NCBI RefSeq assembly: GCF_963855985.1
Contig: NC_087107.1
Location: 9,300,001-9,364,000 of the forward strand
Length of the DNA stretch: 64,000 nucleotides
Reading direction: 5' to 3'
Origin: Ostrinia nubilalis
Taxonomy: Eukaryota > Arthropoda > Insecta > Lepidoptera > Crambidae
Numbering within the stretch: position 1 is the stretch's first letter; each line of letters opens with the position of its first letter. Under the pieces are notes generated by a model. That model was given only the letters and a program-made list of their open reading frames with translations, made no database searches and had not been told where the DNA came from. The translations under genes were made by a program, and so were the position numbers. Positions 23,101 to 35,100 of the stretch are shown piece after piece.

Positions 23101-26100
23101 GCAGTACGGATAATACTGACCGCCTCGAGTTGATACGGTTACGATCCGTTTCCGGGTTAATAATGTGCTTCATCCTTCAAAGATTAATTTTATTTTATTT
23201 TTATTTGTTCAATAGGACAACAAACAAGATATTAAAACTAACTGTACAACCTTTTTGAACTTAATCTAAGTGCCTTAATTATACGAGTACCGAGTACGTT
23301 GCCACGGCATACAATAATCTCAATAGTAGTGGATAGATTCAATCAACTCTTGCACTTAAATTTGAACTTAAAAGGAAAAACGTGTTTTAACTTTTATTCA
23401 CGAAGATCTTGGCAATTATTTGTTTTATCAAAATCGGTTCAGAATGTTACACAAAATTTAAAAGGCGCTAAAAAGTAAAGAAAATACTTATTATGATAAT
23501 AATATTTTGTTATACCTGTACATTGCTAACCAGCCATATATCCTCAGATCCGCCCACAAATCGTCCAAGAAGCTTCTAGAACAGTGCCAACACATGGAGC
23601 GCGTCTGGGGTCACGTGTTCACCCACACCATAACCCTCAGCGAAGCCAACCAGAACACCTGGTTCAATAAGCTGGAGGAGCTCATTCAGATCACGCAGCA
23701 GCAGCAGCTTTGGGTGTCTGAGACCAAGGTCAGTGGGGAAAGTGGGGGTATTTGGAGGTACTTGTGGTGGTGGGATTTAAAGGGGCAGAACAAAGAAATT
23801 AAGATCTTTTTTTGTCTTTTATAAAAAAAAGACGATTTGTAAGCACTATTCAATTAATTCAATCAATCATTCTTATCAATTAGTCTTAACACACAGAAAT
23901 AAAAAAAAAAATCTTTGACTTTGGGAAAATTTAAAAGTGGGTACTGGGTGCATGTGCCCCAATATTATTCTCATGGTGAGCCTACTCGTGAAAACTTAGA
24001 AATCTTGATCCATGCAACACCTACGTTACATTGTAGAACGCAATAAATTGATGAAAGCGATATTCGAAAACCTTTCAGTTCTATCAAATTTTTAATTGAA
24101 ATAACCCTTCAGCTGCAATTTTTTCCAATAGTTTAACAAGACTTTGATTCTTCTTTCTTTGTTCTGGTTCTTTAAAAGTTTATCTAAATGTTAAAAGGTT
24201 ACTTAAATTATTTGTATAACGATATTCATGTTTAACGTCTATTATAACAGTAAAGCGCATCATGCTTCGAGATGGTTGCTTGGTAAAGGCAAATTGGTGC
24301 ATTGGTAAAATCTATGTATTTCATGAATTAATTTTCAATTTTCTCTTTATAATCTACGCAAAAAGTATAGGCATGGTTTCCAATATCACAAAATCCAAAT
24401 ATTAAAAAGTAAGTGGACCATGCCCGTACTTTTCCAGCATAAATGTATTAACCAATTCGTTTCTGTTCTGTCTTACGTTTATAGCACGTTGAAATGGTGT
24501 CGGACATATATTTCCCCATCCCGCCGTCTCCTTACCCCGCCTTTTACCCAATCTCCTACCCTCTGAACTTCTATCCCCAGTCTCCCCAACGCCCTACCAT
24601 TCGCTCACCGCAAAACATATCTGCATCTAACCTCAAAAGCACGAAGCGGCACGACCAAGTGTATGACGCTAATCGAAACCATGTAGTGCCTTATTACTAC
24701 TCAGAAACATTACAGCATTGCATGCCTAACAATGTATTTGGCGTACCCAATCCTTACATGAACAAAAACAGACATACAATGGCGAATTACCCCTACGACG
24801 ACAGGCAGAATTACTACCAAAGGTCCAAATTAGGTGCCAAAATGCAAGGCATGAATAGCCCTGAGATATCCCAAATATTTGCCAAATGTAACGTCCCCCA
24901 ACCTCAAACGTTCAGACCGTACAGTGTTCTTGAAACGTCCTCCAAATCTCCAGTTCCCAACGTCCAAAGACCGTCTTCTGTAGTGCCAACTTCTGAGCAG
25001 TTCCGTCCTGCCTCTGCCTTCTTTCCAACCGGGAACGATCTGGGGAAAACTAATGAGGTTCCAGAATGGAAAGTGCGCCTTCAAAAAGAGAATCCGAAAC
25101 CTATATTCAAAGCTGACAAACCTTTGCGACAAATCTGTCGAATTCCAAATTGTAAGTGCAACGAAAAACCCGTTGTAGATCCTGAACGCTTTAGCGAGAT
25201 CCGAACTTTGCCTTCTGTATCAGAAAGGTCTTTGAACAAAATGAAAAACTTGTCTTTGCCAACCTTGAAGTTAGACGAGTTAGAAAAGGATGCACAGAAT
25301 TCCACGCAGGCAGAAAGAGATGTCGCCCCTGTTATAAACAAACCTATATCTGAGCAGCACTTGGGGTATGTCTAGATGAGTTTAACGTAGTCACAGTCAA
25401 AGTTACCACTAGGATAATTAACCTGCATCTTAATTAACTTTTATCTGTATATTTGCTGCATGTTATTCGCTTTTTATTTCCGCTTTTATTGCATTTGCTA
25501 ATATTTAAGCTTATGGTATGTATGTTGGTTTATTGTTGATTTTTTATTTGAGATCTGTACTGTTTTTGTTTTGTAAATATGACGATAGTTTACCAGTGTT
25601 AAATACCACTTTATTTTATTAGAAATCGACATTCAAATTAACCATATAATTATTTGATTTTGCAACGCCAAATTAACTGTTAATTAAGTTACAACTAAAG
25701 TACCCAAACAGTTTGGATGTCGATTTCTTAGTGTGTAAATACCCCATAATCATCACAGACGCTAAACCCCGTTTTTAGTTTCTGACGTGTTATTGCAATC
25801 ATTCATTTGTCTTGTATTGTCACCCCATTCCATACCCACCCTACCGGACGCTGCGAATCAAAATGGCCGACGCTCACAAAATGGCGACGTTCTCAAAATG
25901 GCTGCCGACAAAATGGACGAGAACAGAGGCCCGAGCCGTTGTCGGACGACTTTTTGTTCTCGATGTCGTCGAGTACCGAGAACTGTAGACTGTCGTACGC
26001 GTCGAGTCCCGAAAGTGACTTGGAAGTGAGTCCGCCGCCGGCGCCGAGGCTCGTCAAGTCGTCATCAGACCCGTCGATCGCGACCACCCAGGACAACATG

Positions 26101-29100
26101 GACCGAGATGACGATATGAACCACATGGCCGACGCTGTGCCTCCACCCTACACGGTTGGTATATTTAGATGTGCGTTAATCTTGCATGCTTCAGACAGGT
26201 CTGTATTTTTCGTTAGCTCTAAATACACTTTCTCCTCATTTAACTAAGTACACATCAGTTATAGTATGCAAAAAATAATTAATGAATTTCATTATTTCAC
26301 TTTTCCGATGCATTGTCACTGTTCTTCTAGAATCTGCAGTTTTAACCTTTAGAACGTATGGAATATTTTAAAAAAATATGGCGGTTGCGGGGAGGGGTGT
26401 TCCCCCTAGCGTCCATACCGTAGTAGTGTAGGGCAGCTGCTGTAAATATATCTACATACCTTACTTGAATTTAATAAAATTTCGCACGATGAAAGTTAAA
26501 CCCACTAGTACGTACGTCATCCCACGTGTGCACTCATACGTCATAGCATCGTAGCACGTGTGAATTAACCTCGTACTTACAGCAGGGTGGCTACGGCGAC
26601 AGCAAGTACGGTTTCGCGGCCACCAACGGTTCGGAGCAGGCGCCTCCGTACCACGGTAACGCGTTGCCGTACACATATATTTGCTTAACCCAATTTCGCA
26701 CGTTTTGACCCACTCGTACGCCATAACATCCACTTGTATTACATCATAGCACGTGTGAAATAACCCCGTACTTACAGCAGGGTGGCTACGGCGACAGCAA
26801 GTACGGTTTCGCAGCCACCAACGGTTCGGAGCAGGCGCCCCCGTACCACGGCAACGCGTTGCCGTACACATATACTTGCTTAACCCAATTTCGCACGTTT
26901 TGACCCACTCGTACGCCATAACATCCACTTGTATTACATCATAGCACGTGTGAATTAACCCCGTACTTACAGCAGGGTGGCTACGGCGACAGCAAGTACG
27001 GTTTCGCGGCCACCAACGGTTCGGATCAAGCGCCTCCGTACCACGGTAACGCGCCGCCGCTATACGGGCCGGTGCCGGAGCTCCCGCCGCGAGGCCCGGC
27101 CGGACGCCCCGCCGGCGGGGTGTTGCTACCGGCGCCCCCGCCAGCCAGACCGCCGCATTCTTTGAGACATAACCCGCAGGTAAGTGATGCACTTGTAGTC
27201 AGTATTTGCAAAGTATTTTATGGCTCCTAACCGAGCGGGGATTTTTTATTGTACAGCTACAACTGCCGTAGTGATAGACTTTGAAGCCACGATAGCCGAA
27301 CGGTGAAGGGGTCGGACTGCTGGCCGACTCGTGATCCGGGGAACGCGGGTTCGGTCCCCGCCGCCGCTCGACTATTGTGGTGAGCTCACTCGTGATACAA
27401 GCATATTTAGCTTAGTACGAGGGGCTATTAATAATTTGTGTAATAACAAATTACTAATAATCTTTAAAAAAAAACCTACTTATGTAAGTAATTTACCTTA
27501 TCTCAACGGGAAGTTTTCTCAAGAAGAAGAATAACTCAAACGCTTTCGAGGACTCATTGTTCTCGAAAATGCTTTTGTTGGAATAATAAATCCATTTTTT
27601 TTAATATTACAATATTTATTACCTTATAACCATGTTTCTAAGAGCAATCAATAATTGGCGATTTCCATAATGTCCTAACTAAACTGGCAACTAATTAATT
27701 TTCTTTCTTAATCGCACTGTCGTAACTGTGGGAATCGCATCCTGATTCCTGAACCCGTGGTGAAAGTTTTCCTCTTTCGAAATTTTCTTAACCGATGTAT
27801 CTTGACACATGATATTTCCTTCCAGAACCCCCGCCCCAGTGCCCAAGAGCGCCTCTTCGGGCCTCCCAAGGAGGGCGGCAGCGACGAAACCGCCACGTAC
27901 ACCGCCCGCCCTACCAGTATGATCATCCAGCCCACGCAGGGACAGGGATCCTTGGACCGGCATCGACACCCTACGAATCCGGTAAGCTAATCAAAAAGAT
28001 TACGGAAAAAATATTTACCTCTTCAATATTAGGTATATGTGTTCGACAAATAACATTATCTACCACATAATGCGACACTAACTATCAATTTTACGATCGC
28101 CTCAAGGATCTCTCCTTGTATTACGTAGTTGCACGTAGTTGTTACATAAGTACAAAAAACTCATTTCGCTATTCAAACTGTCACTGAATAATGTTATAGC
28201 CTGACCAGGAACATAAAAACCCTGGCATAGAGGCGCGTCAATTGCATTTGATAGTGCAACACTGAGTACAGTCGTACATCATGTGTTAAATTAATAGGCT
28301 AACTTTATGTATCAGGATTCAGGATTACGGGCTAATTTGCTATTTTCATAAATTAACGAAAAAATATTATTATAAGTAACCTGGTTTAAATAAATTAAAT
28401 GAAACCATCAATCGAGCTAGTAGGATTTATTTTATTATTCATCAATAATCAAATTCAGAACTTGAATATTCAACTGCAATGTTTGCTCATGAACGCTTCA
28501 AACTCGGTACTTCTTTCCCAATTCCATAAAATTCAACACTTATAAAGTGACAAATTTTTTTAAAATAGGTAGTTGAAACAAACCACAGCTAATTTTCATA
28601 GTGGACTGTACTATGCGATAAACATGTCAGTCAATTTGACAACCTTTGTCGGAAACATTATTCAATGAAAATATTGTCCGAATCCTTAGTATTTCTCTTC
28701 GACAAATACTTAAACACATTGTGAACCACTTTTCTTTCACGACTATAAAAAGATTTTAGCAATTTAATTCACAAAATCAATTGCGCACATTTAAAATAAA
28801 GTTTGTTTACACTTTGACAGCAATAGACTGACATGCAAGGTGACATGTCAATGAAGTTTTCAGTTACTGTTGCCATTAAAAGAAATTAGTACCATTAGTT
28901 TTCCGCAACATGGCGAGGGTTTTTATGTTCCTGGTCAGGCTATAAGTACTTTATCGAGTGAAAAGGTCCGATTAAAAAAACAATTTGATATTAACCAAAA
29001 CTCTCCAAATTACTCATTGTGTAGGTAAACAAATAAAAAAAAATGTAATGTAAACTCATACTTAGCCCTCAGCACATCAGACTAAACGTTTTTGTTCTAA

Positions 29101-32100
29101 ATCCGTCTTTATTACAACGGCATAAGATTCCACTCACTATCTTTAGCTTTATGCACTGTCGTCTGTTGGATTTTCGAATTACGAGTATCTATACGTGGAT
29201 CCAACGACTTTGGAGTTTCGACATTTACGTTTTGTTCATGGTTTTGTAAACTGAAACTTTTCAGATACGTTTGATTCTTTACTAAATCATTAAAATAAAC
29301 CTTTTTGCCACACAGCAAAGTTCATACGACGGCACCCCGTCGTACGACTACAGCAGTTCGAACAACGGCTCGGCGATGGGCTCCTGCCGGCTGCCGCCTA
29401 ACGCGCCCGACGACCTCAAAGTTGCGCCGCCTTCAGTGTAAGTTATAGATGACCCACGCTGAACTGTCCCACCAAACTCAATGACAGGGGGTCGCTACCA
29501 TCGTTCAACTATATGGTTTCCAACATGGCAAAAATCGGAATCAGCGATTCGGTATTGACGGTGGCGCCCCACTGTCAATGTCATGGATAGGACAGTTCAG
29601 TATTTTGGAGCTATATCTTTATATCTGTCACCGTATTCCGTCAGATTATAATCTGACAGAATTCAAAATCTAACCTAACCCATTGATATTCTCACGCGTT
29701 TTATTATAAACTGATGAAGTTCAAAATTTTACCTTGACATACAGGGTGAAAGAGAAACTCGACCTATTCCTTGAAAGTGATTATACTAGAGGTCATAAGC
29801 AACAAATTAAGTCCAGTGAACCAGGGGTCAAAACTGGATGGTTACTAAGTTATAATTTTTAGAAATTTCTGACTTGTCACCAAAAACAATTAACTACTCC
29901 ACTCTAAACATTGAATTGATACTTTTCTGAAAGCTGAAAGATTAGGGATCATTTTAAAATAAAGTGCTTGCCCAAAACTTACATAAGCTGTCGTATGCAC
30001 TTCTTAATAAAGTTGTTTTTTGTTCAGCAGTAAAATGGAACCGCCTCCTCCGCCAAACCCGTCCGCTATGTCGGCGCAGAGTCCGCAGCGGAATTCGAAT
30101 TCTCACGAACACAACTCGCTCGATTACAGAAATAATGAAAACAACTACAGGTATGAAAAATAACTATTTGAACTTATATTGATATGCACAAAATAAGTTC
30201 GCTTCAATCAAGACCATTGTACAACGACAAAGTGTACAAACTACAAAGTTTGAGTAATTGGCGTTTACTGTTTGGGTTTTTATTGGTGGTCAAGCTGTAG
30301 ATCCTGGCTACACAGTTATTTCAGAGGTGGGAGGAATAGTCCCGTTGTAGTTGGAGTATCTTTGAAAACGTTTACTTTGTTCAATTGGAAGAACTAGAAC
30401 ATTTCTTTCAGAGCAAAACTTATTATACAGTTGTGTTTAAAAAATAAGGTTATTAATACTGTACAAGTTTTTTTTCTTAGGTCACCAGAGAACTACCGAA
30501 GTCCACAGCAGAACAGGCCTCCCCTAGTGAATGGGAACAGTCCTCACACTCCCATGCACGCGCGAGGGCCTTCCCTCCCTAACGTGCCGTCTAACGATCA
30601 TGCCAAATATAGGTAAGAGGCATAAGTCATACGTCATAAGTATTTTATTTCATTTAAAAAACAATCTACATTTCAATTATATTATACGAGCTTTCGTATA
30701 CGAGAGAAATTCCATTCAATGTTTACATTTTTGAAGTCCAATGACACGTAAAGCTAATGTGAAATAAGCAAATAAGCCAAATAATACTTTACGGCTACAA
30801 TACAAAAAATGTTATGAAGATTTTCCGTTCTCTTTTGATACCAGATTCTTGTCTCACCTGTCATAATATTATAGTATTTACCCGTCTGCGCCAGAAGGAG
30901 GGTTATTAATACAATTATTTTGACTGTCTAGTGGAAGAACAAATTCGGCCTCCCAAGCTGATTACACGGGCCGTGGAGGAGCGCCAGTCCCTCCATACAA
31001 ACCCGTGCCTCCGCCTAAACCGAAACACTATCGGCCGCCTGACAACGGTCACCATCCTAGGAACGGGGTAAGTAGAATTTTGATTATGTTTTTCGATATT
31101 TAGTTTCACTAAAGCACTTGTAGTAGATCATTTGCTGAAAGCTGATCATTTTATCACATCAATAACTAGTTATGTTCTCGTGTGGAAGTGTTGGTAACAA
31201 TAATATCATCCAAATAGCTAAGATAAAGTTTTTGGTAAAATTTATTACAAAAAAGTAAAAAAGTATTTATTATACAATTGGGAGGATATTGTAGCCCAAA
31301 AGGCAATATTTCCATTTGTTTCCACTAGCTAAAAACTTTTTGACAGCAATAGAATTGACTTTATGTTGTTAGGACTACATGATAGAATGCCCCGCATGTA
31401 TCCAATTAATTTTGATCCTATAAGCATTGTCAAACTAATTTCGTATTTTTGTACTTTTTTATTGTAGTAACAAGATTAAAATAACATTGCTTAACAACAT
31501 GTAAAGGATGGATTTTATAAAACCTTAAGATAAGGCACAGACCACCGATTTTTAGTTGGCCGATAGTTGGGCCCGATTTTAATTTGTATGAAGAATCGGC
31601 CAAATCAAATCGGTGTAATGTGCGCACTTCCATACATGTCCATAGTGATCAACTGCCCGACTAAACTATCGGCCGACGAAAAATCGATGGTCTGCGCCTC
31701 GGCTTATACCTACGAAAAATCAATGGCCTTTACGACCTCCATTGACTTAACCCATACCTCACTCCGCACTCGTCCCCTCAGAGCATGGAGCCGGGCCCGC
31801 CGGCGGGGTCGCCGCGCGCGCCGGCCGCCTACCCGCCGCCGCACCACTACCAGCACCAGCACTCGCACTCGCAGCCGCACCGCCCGCATAACAACTACCA
31901 GCAGGTAATGCACTTTATTCTCAATCATAATTTGATTACAAAAACTCTCAATCATCTTTTTATTACAAAATCATAGCTCTAAAGTAAGATGTAGTGCGGA
32001 GAAAAGGCCATAACTGCGTCTTTCGATGTAGTCTTGACAATAAATTAATGATCTTTTGGTGTTTTGCAAATAATATTTGTGGACATTGAATTATTGTAAC

Positions 32101-35100
32101 AAACATGTTAATTTGATTTGTGGGTTTTGAGTTTTAACTCACTAGTAGTTCAAATGAAATAAGTATCGTAATACATCTTACACACAGTCTCCAATCTGTT
32201 TAACAAGAAAATGTTAATTTGACTTTCCAGTAACGTATGTCCGCCTTATGTACATAATACTATCGGCCGCAGTTCCAGCTACCCATTTTCGTTTTTTATC
32301 TCGCTCTCATCAAATGATGATACTTTGCGATAGAACGTGATGACATGACCGGAAATGGGTAGCTAGAACTGTGGCCGGAAGTACTGTGTTTATGTTTTAA
32401 ATAAATAAATAACTTACTTCAATAAGCAAGTGGTAATTGTATTTTTGTTGCAGCAAAACATGTACGGCGGTCAAATGCCGCCGCAGTCGCCGCCGTACTC
32501 CGGGCCGCCATCGCACCACCGCGCCATAAACCTGCCCCATAACCCTCATCTTATAGGTAAGTTGGATTTCAACTCGACGTACACTTCATCATCATCATCA
32601 TCATTTCAGCCACAGGACGTCCACTGCTGAACATAGGCCTCCCCCAATGACTTCCACATCGCACGGTTGGTAGCGGCCTGCATCCAGCGCCTTCCTGCTA
32701 CCTTTATCAGGTCGTCGGTCCACCTTGTGGGTGGATGTCCCACGCTGCGTTTTCCGGCTACTTAAATACAGCTAAAAAGCTCAATTTAGATTCTTAAGAT
32801 TTTGCTAATTACGAATTTATGTATTAGTTTGAGTCAAATCACATTCGACTTTTATAAAAGCTTGTAAAAGATGATAAAGGTTAAAGCTTATCGTCTAAGA
32901 TCGATAAAATGCTTCGATAACTGTTTATGTGACCTCGGATAGCACGATAGAAGTTGAAGAAGATTATTGTGGTGATACGAATACAAATCTTTTATTCAAT
33001 ACTTAGGCCCTTTCCAGGGCGCTTATACGATAGTTTTTGTTGTTGAATTCAAAACGAATAATAGCCTTTTAGTTTCTATAGTCTGGTCCGTGAGCACGTA
33101 GAATTTTGTCCAATGACCCCTAGCTACGCATCCTTATCGCTCGCGCGTAATTATGTTGCTATCTCGCTCGCATACTCACTGCGGGTGTCAGTCGCACAAT
33201 CGCGACAGCAATATAATTACGCGCGAGCGATAAGGATGGGTAGCTAGGGGTCATTGGACAAAATTCTACGTGCTCACGGACCGGGCTTTAGAGCTCCTTC
33301 ATTTCCTTAGGTTTGGTTATAATCTAAACTTACAAACAGGTGAACATAAAATAATTGAACATGTTTTTTCTCAAGATTTAGCTGGCAGCAGAGAGCAGAG
33401 AGGATCTGCATTCGAACTCTACAGGAAACCTCAACACATGCACAACCTGAGGTAAGATGACCTATAGATAGCACACACTGCACCTGTGACAATAATAATG
33501 TACTTGTTCTAGTATGTTTTTTTCGGCGACACTACCCAACGTTACCCTAATGACGTTCGTCTTTATCATTTTCCAATGTTTTATTTGATTAACAGTTGAC
33601 TTTCATAGTGCATGTTCCTAAATCTGAAGCCCCAAATTGGAAATTTTCTTTCGCAGATACATCTTCCCCATTTTATATAGTCCCTGTACAATTTGCTCTA
33701 ACATGCAAACACCAATCGCTTCACAAACGACTAACATGTCTTGACGGGCCACATTAGTTATGGTTTTGTATATGGTTATGAAGTTTTTATATATTTTGTA
33801 ACATATATCGCTGTCGGAACGTTGTAAAATAACATATTGTTATGTATTTAGAGTTGTCATAAACAACTATTGGCAGTGCGTGTCTGCATTTTAGTGCAAC
33901 TTGATTTAAATGGAAGCATATTGAACTAAGTTGTCTTAACTCTTTCTTCCATTCTCATCTCTCATTCATCTAATATAAAAGTCCATTTATTTTTACCATT
34001 CTTTTATATTTCTTTGTTTTGTCTTTAATAACAGTTCATTTGTTTCATATGTATATTGCTTTCATTTACATTTTATTTTTTCGACATTTATTTCAATATG
34101 CTTTTACAGAATCACTAAATTTATCATGAGAATACAGTTGATCAAAACATTTCGGATTATTCAAAATATTTTTGAAATAAAACAACATTTTTGTGTAGAA
34201 ACAATAACGTTGATACTTAAAGCATTTAAACGGTCTAAAATATAGGAATTACATAAGAAAGTAAATTGAATAATCTGTAATGTTCGGAAATAGTTTGTTC
34301 AGTAACTAAGTGGGTATTTGGTTGTGGGTTTCCGCAGTTCTGACGCCATGAATTCGAGCGTGGAGCGCGACGAGTCGTTCTCCCCAAAAACTAAAAAGAA
34401 ACTATCGAAAAAGCCATCGTTCATTAAAAACGCAGTTCTAGATTTGTTCCGATCCAAATCGAAAAATTCGCAAAAAGTCTCCAGGCAGAAGTCGCTTTGT
34501 GAAAGTGACCTGCAACAGAGACACTTGCCGATGCTCAGACGCGAAAAATCCGATGTCAGCGATCTGAGTATACACATGAGAAACCAACAAATAAGAAATC
34601 AGATGTTGCAGCGAAGCAACTCGTCCTGCGAAAAACCCGTTCTCAAGCCGATACTAAAACGACAGAGTTCATTCTGTAACGAACGAAATGGGTCTATTTG
34701 TACAGTTAGAGACTTTGACGCCAAACCGGTCGTCAAAAACCTTAGAAGACAGAACTCCATGTGCGACATTGAAACAGAACCGAAAGTTACCCCATTGTTG
34801 CGTAGACAAAACTCCCTAATAGAATACAACAGGAGAGGAATCTACGGACAAACCTCAAGCTTTAACATGATTACCAAAATAGATCCCATTTACCAAAGAC
34901 AGCAGCAAAAACATGAACCATTCCACCCGACCCAGCCACTACCTCCAGAACCGTTGTACCAAAGCAAAGATCACCTCGTGTACGATCCGATTCCAAAGCC
35001 CAGAAGGACTTATACCTCATCGCTGTATGATACCTCCAGTGAAAATCCTTATGCTACTAGGTCTGAAGCGTCTAATGCTAGCTTTGAAAACCCGTATGGT

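Noticed and set aside
24494..25375. Independent intronless gene starting at the ATG
   Set aside because: Possible, but the acceptor 9 nt upstream joins in phase to ZO-1 and no promoter was seen, so an alternative exon is the simpler reading.
26461..27192. 243-residue minus-strand open frame
   Set aside because: It is antisense to the triplicated ZO-1 exon; the frame stays open because the 195-bp unit is a multiple of three and one unit happens to lack stops. Sense reading matches ZO-1 structure and splice signals.
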